DNA from: Cephalopachus bancanus
Lineage: Eukaryota > Chordata > Mammalia > Primates > Tarsiidae
Direction: 5' to 3'
DNA: 64,000 nt
Assembly: GCA_027257055.1 (NCBI GenBank)
Contig: JAPVLO010000039.1
Span: forward strand, 9,020,501 to 9,084,500
The notes under the pieces are model-generated. The model saw only the letters and a program-made list of their open reading frames with translations. It made no database searches and was not told where the DNA came from. Shown here in pieces: positions 11,431-21,077 of the stretch. Position numbers and translations under genes: made by a program. Numbering within the stretch: the stretch's first letter is position 1; every line of letters begins with the position of its first letter.

Positions 11431-11483
11431 TATATCATATGTATTATAGAGAGAGAGTAGAAAGGAGAGCTTGCTGCGGGGCT

Positions 11484-11585
11484 TAGACTGATCTCTAATT
11501 CTGGGGCTCAAGCAATCCTCCCGCCTTGGCCTCCCAAGGAGTTGGAATTACAGGCAGGCATGAGCCACCATGCCCAACCAAGACA
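11484..11585 (-). mobile_element. Partial Alu arm, minus strand
   Basis: A single-arm remnant 'gggctcaagcaatcctcccgcc..gagccaccatgcccaac'. It is nested in the L1 fragment and shared with U2 (23,235-23,345). Confidence 0.65.
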
Positions 11586-11865
11586 CGTTTTTATTTATCT
11601 TGGGTGGATTTGTAGGAGTAGAGTTGCGAGTTGTCTGGTGAATTAATGTCTGAACTCTCAGAGAAATGGTCAAACTGCTTTCCAAAGTTGCCGGATCATT
11701 TTACATCCCACCAGCAGTATGTGAAAAATTTCTCAACATCCTTGTCAACACTTGGAATTGGCTGTTTTTTGGACGACTTTTTCTTAATAGCAATCCCAAA
11801 TGATGGCAGGTTAAAAAAATACACTGACAATTAAAACAATTAGAATTGATAGCTGTATTTACATT

Positions 11866-11870
11866 TCGGT
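11866..11870. repeat. Target-site duplication TCGGT, left
   Basis: TCGGT directly precedes the TG end of the solo LTR and is repeated at 12,348-12,352 after its CA end. Confidence 0.8.
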
Positions 11871-12347
11871 TGAAAGAAGTTCGGCCCCAGTGACGACTCC
11901 TCCCCTGTTTAAGGCCAAGAGATTTATTAAAGCGGCGGTTACAAGGGAAAAAGGGAAAGGGTCTGTGAAGAGAGAGAGAGAGAGAGAGAGAGAAGTGGGA
12001 GAGAGGCGGGGAGAGAGCTGCAGAGAGAGAGGAGAGAGAGAGAAAGAGCGACCAAGAGAAAGATATGCAGGGAGAGGGCTGTATTTACTAGCCAGACAGG
12101 GGCCGGAAGGGGCCGTGCTAGGTTCTTATTGGAAGAGCGCATGGGAGCAGGGTGGGGCCGACGCCGTGTTATAGTCCTATTGGACGCATAACGAAGCTGG
12201 CTACGGATTGGAGGCTTGCAGGTTTGAACTTCGCGCGCGCGCAGGGAATTGTGCACACAGAAGCCGGGACCTTGTTGTCTGGTGCGTCCTCTCCATGCTC
12301 GGCGCCATTCTGGGAGCCGCCCCTCTGGTCGCTTCCCGCCCCCTTCA
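11871..12347 (-). mobile_element. Solo LTR, minus strand, 477 bp, private to U1
   Basis: Starts TGAAAGAAGTTCGG and ends CCCCCTTCA: proper TG..CA ends, flanked by 5-bp repeats TCGGT. On the minus strand an AATAAA lies about 50 bases before the end, which sets the orientation. A GA-rich tract at 11,970-12,055 lies inside. U2 (near 23,625), U3 (39,780) and U4 (60,620) read straight through the empty site. The five-base duplication indicates retroviral integration; the family is not identified. Confidence 0.8.
11970..12056. repeat. GA-rich simple repeat within solo LTR
   Basis: Alternating GA/GAGAGG runs on the plus strand, interrupted. It belongs to the LTR rather than to the unit. Confidence 0.75.
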
Positions 12348-12352
12348 TCGGT
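12348..12352. repeat. Target-site duplication TCGGT, right
   Basis: Second copy of the five-base duplication flanking the solo LTR. Confidence 0.8.
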
Positions 12353-12549
12353 GAGATGTACATTGACTTCATAAAGCTAGAGATTCCCAAAGATGCAAAG
12401 ACAAATCCAGAAATGAGACAAATCCAACAAAGCTTACAAGGAGACCCAGGGAGTGAGGGGGTAGGTAGGGGCTAGAGACCCCAGAACCTCGCAGCTTGGG
12501 TACAGGCCTGGCTCTGAGAAATCACAAGCCCCACCCACTCTTCTTGTTT

Positions 12550-12890
12550 CAGGAGTGACACAGCAGACTAGAGAAGTCCATGGCCCAAACCAGCAGGTCC
12601 ACAGGGGCCGAGGGCCTTGCTCCGAGCACAGGTGGGTTCCACTCCTCCGAGGCTTGGGCCTGAGTCTGGCTACCCTCACCCATGAGAAAGCAGATGAGGG
12701 CACAGCCCTGCCCAGCTGCTCCATGGGGAAGGTGCTCGAGCCCCTTAGCAGTGTCGCTACAGACCTGTCTGTGGACCCCAGCGACTCTGGGTCTCCAGCT
12801 CCAGGTTGACCCAGCCCAGCTCCCCAAGGCCAGGGAAGGCATCTTAGCACTGGACACCCCCGTGGTTGCCCTGCGATGCTCTCTGAGTCA
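12550..12890 (+). other. Exon-like block, unidentified, U1 copy
   Basis: A GC-rich segment preceded by a pyrimidine-rich tract ending 'ttgtttcag'. It is shared by all four units (U2 23,815-24,095; U3 39,090-39,420 reversed; U4 60,110-60,430 reversed). In U4 one frame reads LATLTHTEAAEGTSLPGCP and later DPSNSGPPAPG, GILELDTPMDTL-stop, like a last coding exon. In U1 the frame is broken. I do not recognise the protein. Confidence 0.35.
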
Positions 12891-14254
12891 CTGGTTTCTG
12901 CTTCCCTGTGACATGTCTGGCCCTGTAGAACCCCTCCTTTCCCACTGTCTTCCTTCTGTCTCCTCTGTGGTTTTCGAGGCCTCCTTGCTCCAACCCACTT
13001 TGCCTTTCAGGAGGGAGCACAGGGTATCTCTCCTCAGGAAAGATGGCTAATTCTTGAGTAATTCTAGAGGGACAGCTGGGTCCCCAGTTAGTGTCTTACG
13101 CAGGTCCCTGAGCAGGCAGGAGGCGGCCTGGGGCACAACTTTGAGACAAAGGCTACAGCCACTGTCCCCCCTCCACAGGTACCTGCCATGGCAGCAGAGA
13201 TGGGACAGGAAAAACCCACCCAGGGCTTTGATCCCCAACCCCTCCCCCACTTTCAGATGCTTGAAATGCTGTGGGGAGCTAAGATGTCACATCCGTCACA
13301 GTGGCATTTGACTACACGTCCCTAGACTCAACAGAGGCGGTGTCTAGTGGGGATGGAGTACTGAGAGGGGAGTCTGGCAGGGGCTGGAGTTGGGGACTGG
13401 GTAGTGGAGTCAGGATAGTGTCGAGGCAGGGTGTGGGAGCTCAGGGGTCTTGGGGCCTGGGAATGGCAGGACTTGGAACCTGTTTAGGATTTGGAGCAGG
13501 ACACTCTGAGTACATTCTTTCAGGGTTGACGATCTCCATTGGGAGAGGACAAGCTCAGGCCCTGACCTCACAGGACTGGGCTTTGGGATCTGACCCACTC
13601 CTGGCACAAGTCCTTCATTCCAGGCACTATTCTTGGGGTCCCACACACAGACCGGGCCACGCCCCACTCCAGCTCTCTGCTCAGCTCTCTTCCCACCTGC
13701 GTGTCTTCACCCAGACCCTCCCCACTCAGCAAGACCCAAGCCCTTCCATTCAAACCAGTCCACAATGCACTGCCCTCCCACTGTGTGCCAGGGGCAAGGT
13801 CCTGCCTCTGACCCCTGGGCTGGGGGCTCCTTGTCTGCCCTAGTCTCAGAGTACTTGACAGCAAGTTTTTGAAATCAAAGCAACCCGAGGTCAACCCATG
13901 CCTTTTCTATTAAACATCCAGCTTCACATCTGCCCTGACACTCTAGTGTACAAAACAGAGGTCGCAATGCTTCATCACCATCCTTGGAAGGACAAAGTCA
14001 CAGCACATCAATGAAAAAAACATTTTTTTCTGAGAGAGGTTGTTAGTGATAGTTCAGCAAAAGTGTTACAGAGTGACACGGGAAAATTCAAGCTCCATTG
14101 GAGCTCATTTCTCCTATTTGGGAGTTCGTTTAGGTTTTATTTTGAATTCGTCAGGGAGGTAGCTTTTCCATTATTTCTTAGCTTTAGAGGCTGTAATGAA
14201 CATTTAACATCTTTTATTTAAAAAAATTTAAACCTAGGAAAAGTTGCATATGAA
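12891..14254. other. Unit sequence, no feature recognised
   Basis: Shared with U2 (24,430-26,390, plus two inserted Alus), U3 (37,560-39,090 reversed) and U4 (58,200-60,110 reversed). Open frames here are not conserved between units. Confidence 0.5.
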
Positions 14255-14478
14255 TATATTGCATATCTTATATTTTTGTCCTAAAGTCTTCAAGTGTTAA
14301 GATTGTTTTCATATTTACAAATAAGGCTTATTTTCACCAAACTGAATTTTAAATAGATTCTCCAGCTGGGGGCTCATATCCATCAATTCATTCAAGTTTA
14401 GGACCTGTCTCATATCTGGTGGCTTTTCCAGAATGGCTGCCTTCACTGAGAAGCTCCCTGATATTTTCCAATTTAAAC
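14255..14478 (-). repeat. Inverted-repeat arm E- of U1
   Basis: The reverse complement of this segment matches 17,308-17,522 (E+) in the same unit: for example 'attctggaaaagccaccag' then 'catgagacaggt' type text in both. The arms lie about 2.8 kb apart. The same pair occurs in U2. Confidence 0.7.
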
Positions 14479-14544
14479 TTACACTTTTTTAGCAGTTTAA
14501 CTCTTCTTTCTTTGTTTTTTATTTTCTCTTTCTTTTTTGTTTGC

Positions 14545-14845
14545 TTTTTGTTTTTTGAAACTGGGCCTGGCTCTGTCACCCAGGCTAGAGTCCAGTGATG
14601 CCATCATAGCTCACTGTAGCCTCAAGTTCCTGGGTTCAAACAATTCTCTGCCTCAGCCTCCTGAGTAGCTTGGGCTACGGGTACATGCCAGTACACCTGG
14701 ATCATTTTTAAACTTTTTGTTCTAGTATGGTCTTATTATGTTGCCAAGCTCATCTCATACTTCTGGGCTCAAGGAATTCTTCTGCCTCAGCGTCTCGAAG
14801 CACTGGGATTATGAGCGTGAGCCACCACGCCTGGCCTCCGTTTTA
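14545..14845 (-). mobile_element. Alu element, older type, minus strand
   Basis: Complete minus-strand Alu without the young lineage-type changes. It is shared with U2 (26,712-26,998) and, shortened, with U4 (57,525-57,690), so it predates the duplication. Confidence 0.85.
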
Positions 14846-14849
14846 ACTT

Positions 14850-16092
14850 TTCTAGTAAAGACATCATGGGGAGGATCCCTAGATGGTGCACCTTCTCTCT
14901 GTCTTGCCCATTGCTGTCTGGATTCATTTATTGGCCACTGTTTCATTTACTGGCCAAGTAATTCGCCTGCACCTCTCGGGTCATGATTCCCCATCTTCTT
15001 CTGGACTCGGCGGCCCTACTGGTGCTGAGTGTGCATGGACTTCCTGATCTGACTGCCATATTCTTTTAGTGAAACCAGCACAGAAACTCATGACACTCAC
15101 ATTAGTTTCCAACATGATCTGTTGTTTTTCTGAGCACAGAATACTTTGTCAAGGGAAGATCCCTGCTATGGAAGTTGGCCACTCAGTTTTTGCCCTGAAC
15201 ATCCTTATTGGTAATGACACTTGTGGACCCCAAAACTGGGGCTCAACCCAGTAGGCCAAGACAGATATTGGCTTCATGCAGGTAAGAGTTCAAGTATGAG
15301 CCTTAAGTAGAAAATGAAACCAGTATATTGAAATGACAGAGAACAGGCTACCCCACAGGCAGAGCAGCCCAGATGCCTGGCTCACTCTATGAGAGCCATC
15401 TATTGACTCCATGATAAGCAAGGGATGGATGATTCGTGGGTTTTCCAGGAAAGAAGTAGGGAGTTCCCAGGACTGAGGGCCCTCCCTTTTTTAAATGTGT
15501 CTTCTGGGATTTGCCATCATAATTGTAAACTGTCACAAGGCTGATAGAGTGTCTTTAGCATGCTAATACTGTATAATTGGCATAGAATGAGCAAAAAGGA
15601 CATGCAGAGATCACTTTGGATGCCATCTTGGTCCTAGCAGGCTTCAGCTGGTCCTCTTGCCCCATCTCGCTATTTCAGGAACTTTGATCTGAATCTTGGA
15701 GCTTCTTCTTGGGAAACTTAGTCCTGCCAGATCCCTATCTCAGTAATTGACTTGAATTTTCTAGTGAAAATTCTAGTGAAACCCACTATTGCTTGTCCCT
15801 ATTGCCACAACCCTGAAAGAGTGATAAAAGTGAATGGCCCTTCAGTACTTATATTCCTGAGAGACAGTAGTGGAGGGAGTCTCCTCTTATCTTCTCTACA
15901 TTCCAGTCCTGAGCCACTTCAGGGCATTCCCAATGCCCCTGCAAGCTGTACTCATTCTACCCATAGAAGTGAATCCTTATGCACATCTTGGTATTATTAT
16001 TAGTTACAGATTAAGAGAGTCACGATCACTATGTAACTGTAGATTTGTGTACCCTTTGGTCTTGTTATACCTACTGATTAATAATATGTTAT
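14850..16092. other. Unit segment between E arms; possible old LTR from about 15,220
   Basis: Shared with U2 (27,000-28,580) and U4 (56,232-57,520 reversed). The stretch from 'tgtggaccccaaaactgggg' looks like the terminus of an ancient LTR element, but I cannot place both ends. No gene seen. Confidence 0.35.
16088..16092. repeat. Target-site duplication GTTAT, left
   Basis: Directly precedes the TG end of the second U1 solo LTR; repeated at 16,725-16,729. Confidence 0.75.
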
Positions 16093-16724
16093 TGTTAGGT
16101 CTTTAAAAAAGTTAGGTCTGGGAGGACTGTTAGATCAGAGGGCTAGTGTGTTGAGCTGGTGGCACAGGTAAGACGTAAAGAATTGTATAGAAAGTAGACT
16201 GGAAAATATGGTTTATTTATAAAGTAGATTAGAGAGAGGGAAAAGGAGGATCAGCCTCCCCCAGACTGGGGAGGGGGCCAGAGTTTACCAGGAAGCATGG
16301 TGGCAACCGCTTGAGGTTGAACGCTTTTTAAATCTTTCCTTTGGTATGGGAGCAGGTCGTTAAGGTGATTGGGTGGTAGTCCGTTTTAAGTCAGCACAAA
16401 GGGGCAGGCAGATGGGTGGGTTCATCGCATAACTGTTGCCATGGTGATGAGGTCTGACTGTGTCATGTAGGTCATCCTGGTTCTTTATGGCTAAGAGACA
16501 AACTTGGATTAGAAAAATAAACAGTATAAAGCAGGCTTGGGGAAGGGGGTTGTAAATTATCAGTAGCTGTGTCTGGGGAAATGGTTCTGTCCTTGGCTAA
16601 TGACTAGAGGGTAAATTAAAGTGAACTACTGAAAAAAAAGACAAAGCTAAGCAATGTTAAAATGGCTGCCCTTTGGAAAAGATTATTTTATTAAATCATT
16701 CCATTATGACATTTTACCCTTTCA
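16093..16724 (-). mobile_element. Solo LTR, minus strand, 632 bp, private to U1
   Basis: Starts TGTTAGGTCTTT and ends CCCTTTCA with GTTAT on both sides. An AATAAA on the minus strand near 16,215 gives the orientation. The U2 counterpart at 28,580 passes from 'gtgatatattat' straight to 'tcacttagtaatag', so the site is empty there and the insertion came after the units separated. Family not identified. Confidence 0.75.
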
Positions 16725-16729
16725 GTTAT
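16725..16729. repeat. Target-site duplication GTTAT, right
   Basis: Second copy of the duplication flanking the 632-bp solo LTR. Confidence 0.75.
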
Positions 16730-17307
16730 GGTAAAAAATGTCTCACTTTGTAATAGGCTCTGATAACTCCCTTGCTCAGTAGTGAGCTCGATTAATGCCT
16801 CTGCCTGGGGTTACTATTAAGTGGAATTGCGGGCTACCCCTCGTACCAAGAAAATGTAACCTGTAGGTGTCGAGATCAGCAAAACGCAGCTGCACCTGGA
16901 CTTCTGCACCATGCTCTGTTGGTCACATCTTTTCGAGATTAATCTGCAGCAACCCTCAAACCCGGACTGATCAATATGAACTATGAGACCTAAGGGCCAG
17001 CAGGCTTGGGCAGGAAACGCCAGGCTCTGATGCCCTGAATTCGGAATTCAGAAATGAACCTCGTCCTCCCTGTTCTCTGCCTCTCGGCTTTTCATCGGCT
17101 GTGAGAGTTGGCAGCTGAGCGTCCCTCAAGCCATAGCATAAGTGCAGGTTTCTCACTCGGCGAGGCTCAGTCCAAACACAAGGCCCTGGGCGCCACAGGC
17201 GCAATTTTGTTCCTCAAGTCCTGGTGACTGTTTCTTCTGTCGCTGGTGTTGAACACAGCGCTTTTGCCTCACGCTAGTCTCCCTAAGAACATGGACCAAC
17301 TGCTTTC

Positions 17308-17522
17308 TCCCTGGGAAAACTCAGGGGGCTTCACAGTGAAGGTTGTTCTGGAAAAGCCACCAGGCATGAGACAGGTGCTGAACTTGAACAAGCTGATGGA
17401 TATGCGCACCCAGCCCGAGAATCTATTTAAAATTCAGACTTTGATGACAAATAAAGTCTTACTTGTAAAAAAGAAAAAAGTTTAACCCTTGAAGACTCTA
17501 ATGTGAAAATATTAGACGTGCA
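17308..17522 (+). repeat. Inverted-repeat arm E+ of U1
   Basis: Partner of 14,255-14,478. The U2 copy of this arm (37,340-37,560) runs directly into the inverted unit U3, so this repeat lies at the inversion point. Confidence 0.7.
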
Positions 17523-17724
17523 AGACAGTTTCCTCACTTCCTTTCTGCCACCGTTGCAAGACGCCTGTTCTTGTCACCCTCGCGGCGCTTCTCCGAGAGC
17601 CAAAGGCCAGGTGTCAGAATTTCCACACATTTTCTTCTCACTCCAGGGGTCGCTGCTACACGTTATGATCATGGTTGGATTTTGAATTGGGAGAGCAAGT
17701 TGCAGACATCTCATCACAACACAC

Positions 17725-18010
17725 TACTCAGCCTGTAATCCCACGCCTTGGGAGGCTGAGGTGAGTGGATTGCCTGAGCCGGCGGGTTCGAGACCCGCCT
17801 GGGCCACTTGGCGAGACCTCATCTCTACAATAAATCAAAAAATTAGCCGGGGATGGTAGCGTGTGCCTGTAGTTCCAGCTACTTGGAAGGCTGAGGCGGA
17901 AGGATGGCCAGAGCCCAGCAGGTCGAGGCTGCGGTGACCGGGAGCGTGCCACTGAACTCCAGTCTTGGCGATGGAGTGAGACTCCAACTCAAAAAGAAAA
18001 AAAAAAAAGG
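17725..18010 (+). mobile_element. Alu element, lineage-type, plus strand
   Basis: Starts 'ctcagcctgtaatccc' and contains 'ctacaataaatcaaaaaatt', 'aaggctgaggcggaaggat' and an A-rich tail. It is typical of the young Alu group of this window. Confidence 0.9.
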
Positions 18011-18265
18011 AATAAGGGGTTTTTCTCACCTACCCAGTAGTGAGCACATTTGGGAAAGCTGCCATTGTGGGAACACTGTTCGCTGACACCGTGTGTCTCC
18101 ATCTTTGCCAATTGTCCCAATAATGCCAGACCCATGTGGTGCCTGCAAGCTGTCTCCCCAGCCTCCCTTTTTCTTTCAGGACGCCAACTTTATGGAAGGT
18201 GACCCCTGATTGTGTAGCAGGGTGCCCCTCATTTGGGTTCATCTGACTTCCCTCCTCCTGAGCAG

Positions 18266-18403
18266 ACTCAAGAAAAGCATTTCTTGCTGGAACACTCCAG
18301 AAGCGATGCTGTGTCCTTCCTGGTGCCTCACATCAGGAGGCACATACCAGCTTATCCCATCACCAGCAAAGCTGAGCTCAGACGCTTGGTTCAGCTGCAG
18401 TTG
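18266..18403 (+). other. Exon-like segment, 46 codons, unidentified
   Basis: A pyrimidine-rich stretch ends CTGAGCAG at 18,265. Then come 138 bases open in phase 0, reading HFLLEHSRSDAVSFLVPHI and later KAELRRLVQLQL, followed by GTGAGA at 18,404, a consensus donor. Composition and splice borders look like a genuine internal exon of a helical protein. It lies in the single-copy gap between U1 and U2, flanked by Alus. I do not recognise the gene; it could be a stranded exon of a rearranged neighbour or chance. Confidence 0.4.
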
Positions 18404-18444
18404 GTGAGATGTTCTTTTTTCTTCACCATTAAGGAATCACGACC

Positions 18445-18750
18445 CGGTTGGGTGCAGTGGCTCGTGTTTGAATCCCAGTACTTAAGGAAGCCAAGACAAG
18501 AGGATTGCCTGAGCCCAGGAGTTTGAGACCCATATAAGAAACATGGCGAGACTTCATCTGTGCAATAAATCAGAAAAATTAGCTGAACCTGTTTGCATGT
18601 GCCTGTAGTCTCAGTTATTGGAAGACTGAGGTGAAAGGATCACCTGAGCCCAGGGAGGTCAAGGCTGTAGTGAGTCATGATCATGCCACTGTACTCCAGC
18701 CTGGTTGACAGAGTGAGACTCTGACTCAAAAAGAAGAGAAAAAAATACTG
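18445..18750 (+). mobile_element. Alu element, older type, plus strand
   Basis: A plus-strand dimeric Alu from 'ggttgggtgcagtggctcg' to 'actctgactcaaaaagaag'. Confidence 0.85.
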
Positions 18751-18886
18751 ATCTGAAAGAGGCTGAGGCAGAAAATGCAATTTGCAGAGTTACTTTTAAT
18801 TAAATATAATTTAAAGAGTTTGAGCCTAGGTTACTTGAAACCCAAGTAACCTTTGTTTGGCGTTTGTTACAAGCAGGTTTTTATTT

Positions 18887-19182
18887 TTTCTTTTTTGAGA
18901 CAGGGTCTCATTCTGTCACCAAGGCTGCAGTGCAGTGGTGTGATCTCAGCTCACTATGGCTTTAATCTCACGGGCTCCAGTGATCCTCTCGCCTTAGCTT
19001 TCTCAACAGCTCGACTACAGATGTGTGCGACCTCGCCTGCTAATTTGTTGATTTTTTAAAAATAGAGACAGGGTCTTGCTATGTTGCCCAGGCTAGTCTC
19101 TGTCTACTGGGCTCAAGCAATTATCCTGCCTTGACTTCCTAAAATGCTGAAATTGCAGGTGTGAGCCACCACATCTGGCCAT
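18887..19182 (-). mobile_element. Alu element, older type, minus strand
   Basis: From 'tttcttttttgagacagggtctc' to 'gtgagccaccacatctggcc'. Confidence 0.85.
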
Positions 19183-19189
19183 AAACAGG

Positions 19190-19362
19190 TTTTTTTTTTG
19201 TTTTTGTTTTTGAGTTGGAGTCTCACTCTGTCGCCTAGACTGGAGTGCAGTGGCCGCTCCCGGCCACCGCAGCCTCGACCTGCTGGGCTCCGGCGATCCT
19301 TCCGCCTCAGCCTTCCGAGTAGCCGGAATTACAGGCGTGCGCTTCCACACCCGGCTAATTAT
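19190..19362 (-). mobile_element. Alu right arm, lineage-type, minus strand
   Basis: Only the right half is present, from 'gagttggagtctcactctg' to 'cacacccggctaatt'. It is flanked by 'ataaacaggttttt' on both sides (near 19,181 and 19,361), a clear target-site duplication. Confidence 0.85.
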
Positions 19363-19382
19363 AAACAGGTTTTTAAAGATAA

Positions 19383-19530
19383 AAATATTAGCTGGGTGTG
19401 GGGGCATGCACCTATAGTTCCAGTTACTCAGGAGGCTGAGATGAGAGAATTGCTTGAGCTCAGGAGTTCAAGATTGTAGTGAGCTGTTATCACACAACTG
19501 CACTCCAGCCTGGGCCACAGAGCCAGACCC
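19383..19530 (+). mobile_element. Partial Alu, plus strand
   Basis: A plus-strand right-arm type remnant 'agctgggtgtgggggcatgc..cagagccagaccccatctcc'. Confidence 0.75.
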
Positions 19531-19914
19531 CATCTCCAGGCAGGGGTGGAGCGGGCAGGGATTGTGCTGCTCCAAAGTTCAGTCGGGAGTTCTCCTTGGT
19601 TAGCAGAAATAACACTGATGAGTAATTTTTCCATCAAATGTTCAGCTTTGGTGGGGGGGGTCATAGTGCTGGATGCTTTGTTGGGCTGATTTCTGGCCAC
19701 CTGGGGTGTCTGCACCAGTTTAAGAGATGAATACACAGGTCAGGGGGTGCAGGGCATGGCTGTCTCCTTCAATGCCTCTCCGTACCTGAGAATGGGAAGG
19801 ACTGGCCCTCCCCAGACGAACGTTTCATCTTCTCCTAGGCCACCTCCAGGAGGACATTTGGAGATGCCTGTGGTGAACTGACTCAGTGGCTCCAGCGAGA
19901 TGAATAGTGAAGCG
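19531..19914. other. Single-copy gap before U2
   Basis: No gene or repeat recognised. The join with U2 falls inside an Alu right arm near 19,915. Confidence 0.4.
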
Positions 19915-20734
19915 GGAGGATTGCTTGAGCCGAGGGGTTGGAAGCTGTGGTGAGCCATGTTCATGCCACCGCACTCCATCCTGGGCAATGCAGTGAGACC
20001 CTGACTCAAAAAAAGGGATGTGGCATGGAAGATAAATTTACCAAGACTTTGTGTATCTGAAAATGTCTGCATTCTTTGCTTCTGGTGGATTCACCCTCGA
20101 GCTAGACACACAGTCTCAGGTGGAAAGCATTCTCAAGCAGAAGTTGCCAGGGCTGCTCCTGTGTTCCTGGCTCCCGGTGTCGCTGTTGAGACGGCCAGCA
20201 GCTCTCATGGGAGAGTCTCGGTTCTGGCCTCATGATCTAATTCTTCCCTCTGGATGCTGTTAGCATCTTCTCCACGTCTGTGGTCTTCTGACACTTGATG
20301 GGATGAGCCTTGGGGCCTGGTGTCCTCTGGTCTTGTGCTCTCTTAGGAATGGTGGAGGCCCTTGTAGGGGACCCCAGCAGGGACTATCTTATAACCACCA
20401 CCTGTGTGGCTTCAAACAACAGACACGTACCCTATCTATCACAGTTTGGGGGCCCGAAGCCAGAAACCAAGGTATCACTGTCCCTGAAGGCCCTGGGGAG
20501 GGTCCTACTCTTTCTGTTCCCGCCTCAAGGACTCTGATGCTCAAGGGTGGCAGCATCCCCCACTTTCCGCCCCCGTCTCCATGCGACCTGCTCTTCGGTG
20601 TCTGCCCTGTCTCTTGTAAGGACGTTCGTCATTGGATGGAGGCCCCACCTGGACATTCCGGGATGGCCTCATCTCAAAATCCTCCATCGCATCCGCAAAG
20701 ACCCCTTTCCATGCAGGCCATAGTCACAGGAGCA

Positions 20735-20760
20735 GCAACAGGAGACTTGTGCCAGGGCTT
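20735..20760. other. Deletion junction removing PTX4 exons 1-2 from U2
   Basis: Left of about 20,735 the sequence follows U1 to about 6,318 ('ggccatagtcacagg'); right of it, it follows U1 from about 9,240 ('gcagcaacag..ggcttcctggcagtgaggag'). About 2.9 kb of U1-equivalent sequence is absent. Confidence 0.65.
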
Positions 20761-21077
20761 CCTGGCAGTGAGGAGTTCTAGCAGCTGTGCAGGGACAGCC
20801 CAGTCCCCCAGCCTGACCCAACCACTCCCTAGTAAGGTCCTAATCCTCTGTCATCTTGGCTGTGAAATGGGGGCAATCACATCGTAAGGATGAATGAGAC
20901 ATCGCCAGGGAGCCCTCAGCAGTGCCAGCCCCAAGTTTGTGTTTGCTGAAGGGTGTGCATGGGGAGTATAAGGGTTATCTCAGCTGCTGCAGGGGTGGCG
21001 CCTGCAGCTTCAATGCTTCTGGATGCTTCTGCATGGCCTCATGGCACAGGGCCAACTCTCCCTCCCTCTGCTTCTAG

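Larger units (their letters stand above)
3770..17530 (+). repeat. Segmental duplication unit U1 (direct orientation)
   Basis: First of four copies of a unit of roughly 13 kb. Landmarks shared with the others, in order: a block at 3,770-4,230, PTX4 copy A, an antisense L1 end (11,000-11,430), an exon-like block (12,550-12,890), inverted-repeat arm E- (14,255-14,478), a segment at 14,850-17,250, and arm E+ (17,308-17,522). U1 carries two private solo LTRs and a private hairpin. Boundaries are approximate because they were found by reading, not by alignment. Confidence 0.75.

Noticed and set aside
14255..17522. E arms as terminal inverted repeats of a DNA transposon
   Set aside because: No target-site duplication at the outer ends, no transposase text inside, and the interior holds Alu and LTR-like pieces; a plain inverted duplication is simpler.
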